This document shows positions 51,219-59,450 of a stretch of 64,000 nt of DNA, piece by piece. Each line of letters opens with the position of its first letter. Within the stretch, counting starts at the first letter, position 1. Under the pieces are notes generated by a model. That model saw only the letters and a program-made list of their open reading frames with translations. It was not told where the DNA came from and ran no database searches. The DNA lies in contig NZ_FRAC01000035.1 in assembly GCF_900142215.1 (NCBI RefSeq), forward strand, positions 1-64,000, given 5' to 3'. The DNA comes from Anaerocolumna jejuensis DSM 15929. Its GTDB lineage: Bacteria; Bacillota; Clostridia; Lachnospirales; Lachnospiraceae. The position numbers and the translations under genes were made by a program.

Positions 51219-52745
51219 TTAATTCGCAATTTTTCTCTTGGAACCGGACATATAGAGTCCTAATTCCTGTACGGTTACCGACTTCGGATCTAAATCCGCC
51301 ACAATTTCGCCCTCATAAATGACCAGAATACGGTCACTTACATCCATAACTTCGTCTAATTCCAAAGATATCAAAAGTACTGCTTTTCCGTTATCCCTTT
51401 GCTTAATCAGCTGCCTATGAATATACTCCGTAGCTCCGACATCAAGTCCCCTGGTGGGCTGAACAGCCAGTACTATGTCAGGGTCCCTGTCAAGCTCTCT
51501 TGCAATGATAACCTTCTGCTGGTTACCGCCTGACATTCCTCTGGTTATGGAATTTTCATCCTGTGAGCTTCTGATATCATACTGTTTGATTAATTTCCTG
51601 GCATACTCTCTTACCGCATCAAAGCGTATAAATCCATGTCTTTGAAATCTTGGCTCAAAATATGTCTGAAGTACTGCATTTTGCTGAAGGTTATAATCCA
51701 GCACCAAGCCATGCTTATGCCTGTCCTCCGGTATATGGGCCATTCCTGCAAGACTCCTCTTTCGGATGGAATCCTTCGTAATATCCTTTCCATTTACCTC
51801 TATCCTTCCGGATTGAAGAGGCATCAGACCAGTGATACCGTATACCAGCTCTGACTGTCCATTGCCATCAATTCCCGCAATGCATACAATCTCACCCCTT
51901 TTAACCTCAAAGGATACATCATTGACTACTTTTTTATGGGAGCCCTTGGCCATAATTGAGAGGCCTTCAACCTTTAATGTGACATCGCCTAATTTTTCTT
52001 CCGCCTTTTCAAGATTGAAGTTTACCTTTCGTCCTACCATCATCTCAGACATGGTTTCTCTGGTCGCTGTCTCAACATCAATGGTACCGATATATTTGCC
52101 CTTTCTCAGTACCGTACAGCGGTTTGCAACCGCCTTAATTTCATTCAATTTATGTGAAATGAATATAATAGATTTGCCTTCTTCTACTAGATTCTTCATT
52201 ATCTTCATCAACTCATCGATTTCCTGAGGCGTCAATACCGCCGTCGGTTCATCAAATATTAAAATCTCATTGTCGCAGTAAAGCATTTTTAATATTTCAA
52301 CTCTTTGCTGCATTCCTACCGTAATATCTGAAATATATGAATCCGGATCTATCTTTAATTTGTAATGCTCGCTTAATTCTACAACTTTTTTTCTGGCCTC
52401 GTCCATTTTAAGGAAGCCCCCATTTACGGTTTCCCGGCCTAAAACGATGCTTTCAAGGACTGTGAAATTATGCACCAGTTTAAAATGCTGGTGTACCATG
52501 CCGATATTCAAATTATTAGCATCATTGGGGTTATTGATCTTAACAGGATTTCCGTTTATCTTTATCTCCCCCTGCTCCGCCTGGTATAATCCGAATAAAA
52601 CGCTCATCAGTGTGGATTTTCCTGCTCCGTTTTCACCTAAAAGAGCATGGACTTCCCCTTTTTTTACACACAGCGTTACATCATCAAGAGCTTTGAAATT
52701 GCCAAACTCTTTTGTAATATGATTCATTTCAATGACATATTCCAT
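51219..52745 (-). CDS. nupO: Nucleoside ABC transporter ATP-binding protein (NupO-like)
   Basis: The 508-residue double ABC ATPase has a first domain with Walker A GENGAGKST at 37-45 and Walker B LIFDEPTAVLT. The second domain has the degenerate Walker A GIDGNGQSEL and signature TRGMSGGNQQK. The C-terminal Walker B is VLAVQPTRGLDVG, where Gln-Pro replaces the usual Glu-Pro, as is common in BMP-type systems. It powers import of nucleosides bound by the lipoprotein encoded upstream. AGGAGGACTGT precedes the ATG. Confidence 0.93.
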   Translation of the reverse strand: MEYVIEMNHITKEFGNFKALDDVTLCVKKGEVHALLGENGAGKSTLMSVLFGLYQAEQGEIKINGNPVKINNPNDANNLNIGMVHQHFKLVHNFTVLESIVLGRETVNGGFLKMDEARKKVVELSEHYKLKIDPDSYISDITVGMQQRVEILKMLYCDNEILIFDEPTAVLTPQEIDELMKIMKNLVEEGKSIIFISHKLNEIKAVANRCTVLRKGKYIGTIDVETATRETMSEMMVGRKVNFNLEKAEEKLGDVTLKVEGLSIMAKGSHKKVVNDVSFEVKRGEIVCIAGIDGNGQSELVYGITGLMPLQSGRIEVNGKDITKDSIRKRSLAGMAHIPEDRHKHGLVLDYNLQQNAVLQTYFEPRFQRHGFIRFDAVREYARKLIKQYDIRSSQDENSITRGMSGGNQQKVIIARELDRDPDIVLAVQPTRGLDVGATEYIHRQLIKQRDNGKAVLLISLELDEVMDVSDRILVIYEGEIVADLDPKSVTVQELGLYMSGSKRKIAN

Positions 52746-52833
52746 ACAGTCCTCCTAAGCATTCTTTAAAAATGAGGGTACTTATCAATATAGGCACCCT
52801 CATTGCTTTACACAGTCTTTAAACCAAAACTAA

Positions 52834-54024
52834 TTATTTCACCATCTGAACCTTAACATTTTCAAGAGGAAGTCCGCTGGCATCTGCTATTACTTTACCA
52901 TCCTTATCCAATGCGGTTGTATCATTTAAGATAGTAACTTCTTTCTTAACAATCTTATCATAGATTGCTGTGTAATCATCCTTTGTGAACTTGGCGAATT
53001 TGGAAGTATCCATAGGAAGTTCAACACCTTCAGTCGTAGCATCCAGTGTTACGGATTTTCCGCCGGGGAATGCATTGGTATAGAAGGTTCCTAAAGCGTC
53101 AGAAACAGATTTCTTTAAGTTCTTCATAGAAGAAGTAATAACGGTATCGGATTCAGTTGCCTGATCAACGTCAACACCAATTACTTTCTTTCCGGCAGCT
53201 TCTGCAGCCTTCATTACAGAGTTACCAACAGCACCGCCGCAAGCGAAGATTACTTCTGTTCCTTCGTTATACCAGGAAGCTGCTTTTGCCTGATTATCAG
53301 GAGTAGCATCAAAGTTACCAACATAAGTGTATTTTAAATCAACACTGCCGGCAGCAAGTCCTAATTCTTTTGCTGCATATTCAGCACCCTGTGCAAATCC
53401 GTAACCGTAACGGATAACGGCAGGAACTGCAATACCGCCCATGAAACCTAACTTCGTATAACCTTCTTTAACGATTGCATAGCCTGCAAGGAAACCTGCT
53501 TCCTGCTCAGCGTAGAAGATGGAGTAAGAGTTAGCTGCAACATCAGCTGTTGTAGAGCCCTCTTCGTGAGGAACACCATCTAAGATAACGAATTTAACAT
53601 CCGGATACTTAGCCTGCTCTGTATGAACAGGAACTTCAAACATATATCCCGGGCAAACAATGATTTTAGCACCGCCCTTAATAGCAAGTTCAATACTTGT
53701 TACATAAGCTTCATCGGATTTTTCAGTGGGTTTGTAGTATTTATAAGTCTTGTTGTTCTCTTTTGCGTAAGCTTCAACGCCTTCCCAGGCACCCTGGTTA
53801 AAGGATTTGTCATCAATTGTACCGATATCGGTAATTAATGCGATTTCATACTGATCGGAACCGGATGCTTCTGTTGTTGCGGTTGCTTCCGGTGTAGCAG
53901 TAGCTTCTGTGCCATTTCCGGTATTGTCCTTGGTACCGTTATTGCTCTTGGTACCGCATGCAGCTAATGAAAATACTAATGTCAAGGTTAAAGCAAGGCT
54001 TAATGCCTTTTTGAATAACTTCAT
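52834..54024 (-). CDS. bmpA: BMP-family nucleoside-binding lipoprotein
   Basis: The 396-residue lipoprotein has a lipobox with Cys23 (SLAACGTK), a Thr/Ala-rich linker, then a periplasmic-binding-like BMP domain. The domain shows YEIALITDIGTIDDKSFNQGAWEGVEAYA, GGIAVPAVIRYGYGFAQGAEY, VIFACGGAVGNSVMKAA and GVDVDQ. It is the receptor of the nup transporter and likely binds purine nucleosides. The true start is 54024, with AGGGAGGAAT upstream. An open frame to 54210 runs through the two-hairpin repeat and does not belong to the protein. Confidence 0.94.
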   Translation of the reverse strand: MKLFKKALSLALTLTLVFSLAACGTKSNNGTKDNTGNGTEATATPEATATTEASGSDQYEIALITDIGTIDDKSFNQGAWEGVEAYAKENNKTYKYYKPTEKSDEAYVTSIELAIKGGAKIIVCPGYMFEVPVHTEQAKYPDVKFVILDGVPHEEGSTTADVAANSYSIFYAEQEAGFLAGYAIVKEGYTKLGFMGGIAVPAVIRYGYGFAQGAEYAAKELGLAAGSVDLKYTYVGNFDATPDNQAKAASWYNEGTEVIFACGGAVGNSVMKAAEAAGKKVIGVDVDQATESDTVITSSMKNLKKSVSDALGTFYTNAFPGGKSVTLDATTEGVELPMDTSKFAKFTKDDYTAIYDKIVKKEVTILNDTTALDKDGKVIADASGLPLENVKVQMVK

Positions 54025-54129
54025 TTTTTCATTCCTCCCTAAATAATTTTCTTTTTTCATAAACCTTTTGCCCTTATTGAGCAATCCCATTTCGCAGCTT
54101 CTCCTCTGATACGGCGATGCTGTCCTTTT

Positions 54130-54230
54130 GATTCTTATTCCCATTGCATGCCACAGACAAGTCTGCGGTACTGCCATAGATAATGGAGTGTGAAAGTGCT
54201 TTTCTTTCACACCTATTCCCAGTCTGAGAG
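54130..54230 (-). repeat. Single copy of the two-hairpin repeat upstream of bmpA
   Basis: On the minus strand, hairpin 1 is GTGTGAAAG with CTTTCACAC (arms at 54188-54196 and 54204-54212). Hairpin 2 is TACCGCAGAC with GTCTGTGGCA (arms at 54151-54159 and 54161-54170). GGGAATAAG stands where other copies have GGGAGCAAG. Orientation is that of bmpA, whose start is about 105 bases downstream. Confidence 0.9.
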
Positions 54231-54280
54231 TGATGCATTCTTTGAGCTAATCCAGCTCCTGATTTATACTGTTTCAGGAA

Positions 54281-54985
54281 CTATGCTATTTCCAGTGCAA
54301 TCTTCATCATGTCGTGGAAGCTCTCCTGACGTTCCTCTGCCGTGGTAGCCTCTCCTGTTACCAGTGAATCGGAAATGGTGCAGATAGCAAGTGCATTCTT
54401 GCCGGTTCTTGCAGCATTCATATAGAGAGCTGCTGCCTCCATCTCCACGCAGAGAACTCCCATTTTAGCCCATTTCATCGTACCCTGGGAATCATCATAA
54501 AAGGTATCTGAGGATAAGAAATTACCCGCCATATAGTGAATTCCCATTCCCTCTGTCACCTGTATTGCTTTGTGCAAAAGTTCATAGGAAGCGATGGGCG
54601 CAAATGTTCCAGGCAGTTCAAACTGGCTGGCATATGCTGAGTTGGTGCAGGCTCCCATGGCAAAGGCTATATCTCTGATCTTCAAGTCCTTATGCATGGA
54701 ACCGGCAGTTCCGATGCGGATAATGTTGTCCACATCATAATAACGATACAGTTCATAGGAATAAATGCCGATGGAAGGCATGCCCATTCCGCTGGCCATT
54801 ACGGAAACCTTCTTACCCTTATAGGTTCCGGTATATCCATTGACTCCCCTTACAGGGTTAACTAATACCGCATTTTCAAGATAATTGTCTGCTACAAACT
54901 TTGCTCTTAAGGGATCTCCAGGCATTAATACAGTTTTTGCAAAATCGCCTTTCCCTGCCGCTATATGCGGTGTAGGTGTACTCAT
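54281..54985 (-). CDS. deoD: Purine nucleoside phosphorylase
   Basis: The 234-residue protein phosphorolyses purine (deoxy)nucleosides, yielding the base and ribose- or deoxyribose-1-phosphate. Its N-terminus is MSTPTPHIAAGKGDF with the phosphate loop, then VLMPGDPLRAKFVADNYL and NPVRGVNGYTGTYKG. The catalytic region is VLCVEMEAAALY and TISDSL. This is the hexameric DeoD type. Start at 54985, with GAGGAGGAAT upstream. It lies between deoC and bmpA in the nucleoside operon. Confidence 0.96.
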   Translation of the reverse strand: MSTPTPHIAAGKGDFAKTVLMPGDPLRAKFVADNYLENAVLVNPVRGVNGYTGTYKGKKVSVMASGMGMPSIGIYSYELYRYYDVDNIIRIGTAGSMHKDLKIRDIAFAMGACTNSAYASQFELPGTFAPIASYELLHKAIQVTEGMGIHYMAGNFLSSDTFYDDSQGTMKWAKMGVLCVEMEAAALYMNAARTGKNALAICTISDSLVTGEATTAEERQESFHDMMKIALEIA

Positions 54986-55174
54986 AGTATTCCTCCTCAT
55001 TGCATATTTTAAATCATTGTATAAAATCTGTCTATCGCAAACATACTATCGAAGCGATACAGAGTTAAGTAACAAAAACAAGCTGCTTTTCTTAATAATC
55101 GTAATTCCTTTGATGAAATACTTTCAATTATTAATCAGTTGTCCGAAAAGCTCTTAATAATGTCTTTTTCCGGC

Positions 55175-55840
55175 TTAATAGGCTTCTGCTTTCAGCCCTT
55201 TCACCAGATTTACGGCAGAGCTGGTACCGATTCTGCTGCAGCCAGCTTCAATAAACGCTTTTAAATCCTCCAGGGAGCGAACTCCGCCGGCAGCCTTTAT
55301 CTTGACCTGAGGACCAATATGCTCTTTAAATAAAGAAATATCCTCTAACGTAGCACCATTTGTTCCAAATCCGGTAGAGGTCTTGATAAAATCAGCATTT
55401 GCATTGGTTACTGCATGGCACATTGCTATCTTTTCTTCCTTAGTAAGATAACAGGTTTCTATAATAACCTTGAGAATTTTATCTCCTGTTATCTGTTTTA
55501 ACAGAGCGATTTCTTCCTCTGCTTTTTTATAATCGCCGTTTTTGACATCGGTAATGTTGATTACCATATCAATCTCCGCTGCTCCATCTTCCAGTGCCTG
55601 CCTGCATTCAAAGGCTTTTGTCTCCTTTGTACTGTATCCTAAAGGAAACCCAATTACGGTACAAATAGTAAGCCTGTCCCCATACTCTTTATGAATACGG
55701 CTTACATAGCAGGGAGGAACACATACGGATGCAGTTTGAAATTCCAGGGCTTCATCACATAATTGCTTAATATCTTCCCACGGAGCTACAGGTTTTAACA
55801 GCGTATGATCTACATAGTGCAGCATTTCAACTTCTTTCAT
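55175..55840 (-). CDS. deoC: Deoxyribose-phosphate aldolase
   Basis: The 221-residue class I aldolase splits 2-deoxyribose-5-phosphate to glyceraldehyde-3-phosphate and acetaldehyde. It has YVDHTLLKP at 10-17, CTVIGFPLGYS (about 60-70), DMVINI with the catalytic Asp at about 91, KVIIETCYL, and the Schiff-base Lys153 in FIKTSTGFG. The C-terminal AAGGVRSLEDL and RIGTSSA are also present. Start at 55840; AGAGG lies upstream. It completes the purine salvage pathway with deoD. The phosphopentomutase (deoB) is not in the window. Confidence 0.96.
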   Translation of the reverse strand: MKEVEMLHYVDHTLLKPVAPWEDIKQLCDEALEFQTASVCVPPCYVSRIHKEYGDRLTICTVIGFPLGYSTKETKAFECRQALEDGAAEIDMVINITDVKNGDYKKAEEEIALLKQITGDKILKVIIETCYLTKEEKIAMCHAVTNANADFIKTSTGFGTNGATLEDISLFKEHIGPQVKIKAAGGVRSLEDLKAFIEAGCSRIGTSSAVNLVKGLKAEAY

Positions 55841-56339
55841 ATCGGCCTCTTTCCCAAACATTCCAATTGTTCGAACATCCAAATCCACTTGCCTGAAAAA
55901 TTACTATTCCCACATAATAATATTCCAGTTTACTACCCTGTTTTATGCATAAATATTAAACCAAATACTCAAATAATTTCATTACGGTAAATGGTTTTTG
56001 TAAAACGAAAGTAAAATAAAACAGATGTCAGATAAGGCAATGGCCCTATTCGTGTATATCATTCTTCCGGAAGACGAATGAACTGTCATTCATAATTCAC
56101 AATATAGCATGGCAGCCCTGCAACAAGTTTACTATATTTACTCATTACATTGAATACGATTAGAGCACTTTACACAATCAAAAGGAACATCTGTATTAAA
56201 AATGTAGTATGCTTTTTATTTCTTAGTTCTATACTACCACTTTTATAGATGCCGGTCAATAAAATTTTGTGCCACTTTTCACATTTTTTACAGCATGATT
56301 GTTCTAGTTAAAGCAAATTTTATGATATTCAGAAATTAG
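55841..56339. promoter_or_regulatory. Divergent control region between deoC and the DeoR-like gene
   Basis: A perfect palindrome TCTTCCGGAAGA lies at 56063-56074, nested in CATTC/GAATG arms. GAATGA and TCATTC form another inverted repeat at 56076-56091. These are operator candidates for the DeoR-family protein. No clear promoter for deoC could be found by eye. Confidence 0.4.
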
Positions 56340-56368
56340 TTGAATATATATCCACAAAATGTTATAAT
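56340..56368 (+). promoter_or_regulatory. Sigma-A promoter of the DeoR-family gene
   Basis: TTGAAT at 56340-56345, a 17-bp spacer, and TATAAT at 56363-56368 on the plus strand, about 85 bases before the coding start. Confidence 0.75.
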
Positions 56369-56453
56369 ACTAACATAAAATATTATGGTTTATTACTAAC
56401 TTTTGAAAGCACCGATTATATGTCCTTACTATATTGTTAATGAGGAGTTAAGA

Positions 56454-57275
56454 ATGAGCAAGAAGACGGACCGGATTAACCGGCTTATCGACATTATCAA
56501 AACTAAAAACGGAGCCTCCGTCAAAGAGCTCGCAGCTATGTTAGGAGTATCCGAGATGACAATACGCCGGGACCTGGATGTTTTGGAGCAGCATAGTATT
56601 GTTAATAACGTATACGGCGCTGCTATCTATAACCCTGCTACCGACAATCCTACCTTTAAAGGCAGGGAGGGTACAGACTATGATCTAAGCATCCCTTATG
56701 ACTTGTCAAATGCAAAAAGTGCCAGAGATATTGAAAAGAAAAGTATCGGTGCCTTTGCTGCTTCTTTGATTAATCCCGGCGATATTATCGTGATTGACAC
56801 CGGTTCAACTACGGAAATGCTTGCCGAGCACATTCCTGATGATACAAACGCCACCGTTCTCTGCTATAATGCGAATATTCTTAATTCCCTTCGTTTAAAA
56901 GAAGATTTGACCCTTATCTTTTCCGGCGGTAAATACCATCCCCAAACACAGATGGTGGAAAGCTTACAGGGCGTTGAACTGATAAAAAGTATGAGGTTCA
57001 CAAAAGCCTTTATCTCAGCGGCAGGGGTTCATCCAAGTCTTGGAATAACCTGTGTATACGATTATGAAGTGCCTACCAAGCTGGCAATTATGCAGTCCTC
57101 CGTCGAGAAAATACTTCTGTTTGACTCCAGTAAATTCAATCAGGTAAAGCCGGCTTTCTTCGGAAGCCTGACGGATTTTGATACTATTATAACGGACGAT
57201 AACATTTCAGATTACTGGAAGGAAATGATTCAGTCTAAAAATATCAAATTATATACCGTACTGGGCAGTAAATAA
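56454..57275 (+). CDS. DeoR-family transcriptional regulator
   Basis: The 273-residue protein has a DeoR winged helix (KKTDRINRLIDIIKTKNGASVKELAAMLGVSEMTIRRDLDVLE, residues 3-45). The sugar-phosphate sensor domain (about 90-270) includes VIDTGSTTEMLAEHI, the FSGGKYHPQT block and KILLFDSSKF. It lies divergent to the deoC-deoD-nup operon and is its probable repressor, responding to deoxyribose-phosphate or ribose-phosphate. The start at 56454 has GAGGAG six bases upstream. The 17 extra open codons before it are leader. Confidence 0.9.
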   Translation: MSKKTDRINRLIDIIKTKNGASVKELAAMLGVSEMTIRRDLDVLEQHSIVNNVYGAAIYNPATDNPTFKGREGTDYDLSIPYDLSNAKSARDIEKKSIGAFAASLINPGDIIVIDTGSTTEMLAEHIPDDTNATVLCYNANILNSLRLKEDLTLIFSGGKYHPQTQMVESLQGVELIKSMRFTKAFISAAGVHPSLGITCVYDYEVPTKLAIMQSSVEKILLFDSSKFNQVKPAFFGSLTDFDTIITDDNISDYWKEMIQSKNIKLYTVLGSK

Positions 57276-57366
57276 TGGCTGCTTTACTGTTATATACCCA
57301 TGGGCTGCTTTAAATCTTAACCTCAAATTTTATAAGGTTTTGGGGTTATTATAAAACGGAATAAAT

Positions 57367-57410
57367 AAACGCTGTGAAAACTAAGCTAAAGGCTTAACTC
57401 CACAGCGTTT
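57367..57410. terminator. Bidirectional terminator hairpin
   Basis: AAACGCTGTG (57367-57376) pairs with CACAGCGTTT (57401-57410), with an inner AAGC/GCTT stem. It lies between the convergent DeoR-like gene and the DUF2680-like gene. Confidence 0.8.
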
Positions 57411-57471
57411 CTTATATTAAGAAGGTTAACACTTTGCCATTACAATCGTTATCAACTGCTGCAAGCAAATC

Positions 57472-57873
57472 TTACTGCTCTTTTCTTGGTCTCTTCTTCA
57501 TGAGAGGGAATTCACCACTCTCTCTTAGATTTTTAAGTTTTTGAACTTTAAAAGCCTTAAATCTCTCCGCATCCGATTTATCCAATACCTGAAACTCTAC
57601 CATCTTATCCAACAGCTTAGCTTCATCATTCATTTCTGCTTCCAACAATGCATAGATTTCTTCCTTCTGCTGTTTCGTAAGGGATTGCCAGGCAGTTTCA
57701 GCTTTTTTAACTCTTTGATCAAAAGCAGCATCTTTGCTGTTTTTATCCTTATTTAACTCTGACAGTGTTGCCGATTCAGTATTTGTCTCCGCTGCTTCTA
57801 CTGTAATTGATCCAAATCCGGCCAAATAGATTAATCCGGCCAGAGCAAGACCACATAACTTTATTTTATTCAT
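57472..57873 (-). CDS. Secreted DUF2680-like protein
   Basis: The 133-residue protein has a signal peptide (about 1-28, cleavage near VEAA). A mature helical domain follows: AWQSLTKQQKEEIYALLEAEMNDEAKLLDKMVEFQVLDKSDAERF, the pattern of DUF2680 proteins common in Clostridia, which recall the Spy/CpxP helical layout. The C-terminus is basic (MKKRPRKEQ). The function is unknown. TGAGGAAG precedes the ATG. Confidence 0.65.
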   Translation of the reverse strand: MNKIKLCGLALAGLIYLAGFGSITVEAAETNTESATLSELNKDKNSKDAAFDQRVKKAETAWQSLTKQQKEEIYALLEAEMNDEAKLLDKMVEFQVLDKSDAERFKAFKVQKLKNLRESGEFPLMKKRPRKEQ

Positions 57874-58114
57874 TCAGCTTCCTCACTTTCCTGAATGGCA
57901 AAGCACAACCTTCTTACGTTAGTATTTCCGGCAGTTGTGAAAAAATTGTGAAAAATAAAAAAAATTAATTTCCATTTGGGCGATAACAAGGAATTTTAGA
58001 ATGAATTTTTATTTTATAGACAAACACCTTTTCCATACGTTAAAATTGATATAGAAAATATCGGGAAAACCTGGGTGGTATACGATAAAATGAAGCCAAG
58101 AGGTGATGATAACC

Positions 58115-58954
58115 ATGCAATCAGATTGGACAGGAAGAATGAACTCCGTAATTGACTATGTGGAGGAGAATTTAAGTCATGACATTGAGGAAGAGGATAT
58201 CAGCAGGATAATTGCCTGCCCCTTTTCCTTATTCCACAATTCCTTTACTCAGATTACCGGCATATCCTTTGCCGAATATATCAGACGGCGAAGGTTGACC
58301 TTAGCAGCCTATGACCTGCAAAATACCGACGAAAAGATTATTGATATCGCCCTGAAATACGGCTATCAATCTCCGGACTCTTTCCGGGTGGCATTTAAAA
58401 GGTTACATGGCCTTTCTCCGTCCGATGTGAGAACGTCAAGTGTTACTCTCACCTTCTACTGCAGATTGCATTTTGAATTAAATATTATGGGGGTTGAGAA
58501 AATGAATTATACCATCCTGGAAAAAGAACCATTTAAGGTAATCGGTATACGGAGAACCGCTCCTTACGGAGGCGGTACATGGGCAGTTGTAAAAAGCGAC
58601 GGAAGCAATGAAAAAATCAATGAGCTTTATGGCAGATTTTTTGATCTGGGGCTATGCTTTGGCTTTGGCCCAGATGGAAGCAACGACTATATGTGCGGTT
58701 TGGAATGGGACGGGGCCGATGCCGCTGGTTTTGATATTTACGAATATCCCAAGGCTGCATGGCTCCGCTTTGAAGCAAAGGGCAGTATCACGGAACAAAC
58801 TCTCGGCAATGTCTGGTATCGTATTAACAATGAGTTTCTGCCTCAGAGCAAATACCAAAAATCCGGACTTCCTACCATCGAAAAGTATATCTCCTGGGAT
58901 GAAGGAGCCGATAGCTGCTATGTAGAAATATTGATTCCGGTGTCAGTAAAATAA
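58115..58954 (+). CDS. AraC-family regulator with GyrI-like effector domain
   Basis: The 279-residue protein has two AraC helix-turn-helix motifs in the first 100 residues (IEEEDISRIIACPFSLFHNSFTQITGISFAEYIRRRRL and IIDIALKYGYQSPDSFRVAFKRLHGLSPSD). A GyrI-like (SOUL/HBP-fold) small-molecule domain follows (about 130-279: MNYTILEKEPFKVIGIRR, ending DSCYVEILIPV). This architecture occurs in multidrug-sensing regulators such as Rob. Start at 58115, with AAGAGGTG upstream. A GTG and ATG at 58103 and 58106 are inside that site. Confidence 0.92.
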   Translation: MQSDWTGRMNSVIDYVEENLSHDIEEEDISRIIACPFSLFHNSFTQITGISFAEYIRRRRLTLAAYDLQNTDEKIIDIALKYGYQSPDSFRVAFKRLHGLSPSDVRTSSVTLTFYCRLHFELNIMGVEKMNYTILEKEPFKVIGIRRTAPYGGGTWAVVKSDGSNEKINELYGRFFDLGLCFGFGPDGSNDYMCGLEWDGADAAGFDIYEYPKAAWLRFEAKGSITEQTLGNVWYRINNEFLPQSKYQKSGLPTIEKYISWDEGADSCYVEILIPVSVK

Positions 58955-59035
58955 GTTTGATAGTTAACAAGACTGTAATTTAATTTGTGTTTTTTAGGTA
59001 TTTAAGGCTCAAGGATTTTAAATTTAAAATTCCGA

Positions 59036-59113
59036 AAAAGCCATAAAGGCTGTAGGGCTGAAGTTGCTTACTTATCTGTCTGCTTGACAGAGTGTATATC
59101 AGCCCTCGCCTTT
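59036..59113 (-). terminator. Branched hairpin, probable terminator of the M20 peptidase gene
   Basis: AAAGGC (59045-59050) pairs with GCCTTT (59108-59113), AGGGCTGA (59054-59061) with TCAGCCCT (59099-59106), and inside CTGTC with GACAG. On the minus strand it is followed by a small AGCC/GGCT stem and TTTTT, fitting an intrinsic terminator for transcripts coming from 59451. On the plus strand no T-tract follows. Confidence 0.5.
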
Positions 59114-59175
59114 AGCTGCATTCCCAGGATTTTTATTGCATATTAAGACAAAATCATAGCCTGTGCAAACTTCAC

Positions 59176-59370
59176 CTTGGCATATCCTCTTGTGGTATTC
59201 GCCTTGACGTATTCTTCTTGATGCATTCCCCTTGATGTATTTTTCTTGATGCATTTTTCTTGACGTATTCTTCTTGATGCATTTTTCTTGATGTATTCTT
59301 TTTGATGTATTTTTCTTGATACATTTTTCTTGACGTATTGTTCTTTATGTATTTTTCTTTATGTATTTTT
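59176..59370. repeat. 14-bp tandem repeat, about 14 units, consensus CTTGATGTATTTTT
   Basis: Units of exactly 14 bp run from 59189 to 59370 (CTTGACGTATTCTT, CTTGATGCATTTTT, CTTGATGTATTTTT and so on), with one 13-bp degenerate unit at the left edge. Three units make 42 bp, so every frame stays open and yields a Lys/Thr-rich 14-residue peptide repeat on the minus strand. It lacks a ribosome binding site and is not a gene. It sits downstream of the M20 peptidase on that strand. Confidence 0.9.
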
Positions 59371-59450
59371 CTTAGTATCTTCCCTTGCCCCAAATTGTTT
59401 ATTTACATCTATGCCATCACTAGGAGTATATCAAATGGATTTTCATTCTA

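Noticed and set aside
54025..54210. 62-residue N-terminal extension of the BMP lipoprotein
   Set aside because: It translates the two-hairpin repeat. The real signal peptide and lipobox start at 54024 behind a strong AGGGAGG site.
55841..56339. Purine riboswitch before the nucleoside operon
   Set aside because: The conserved P1-P3 core with its loop-loop motif is not present in the leader on either strand.
59172..59393. Minus-strand 73-residue Lys/Thr-rich repetitive protein
   Set aside because: Product of the 14-bp tandem array, with all frames open and no start signals.
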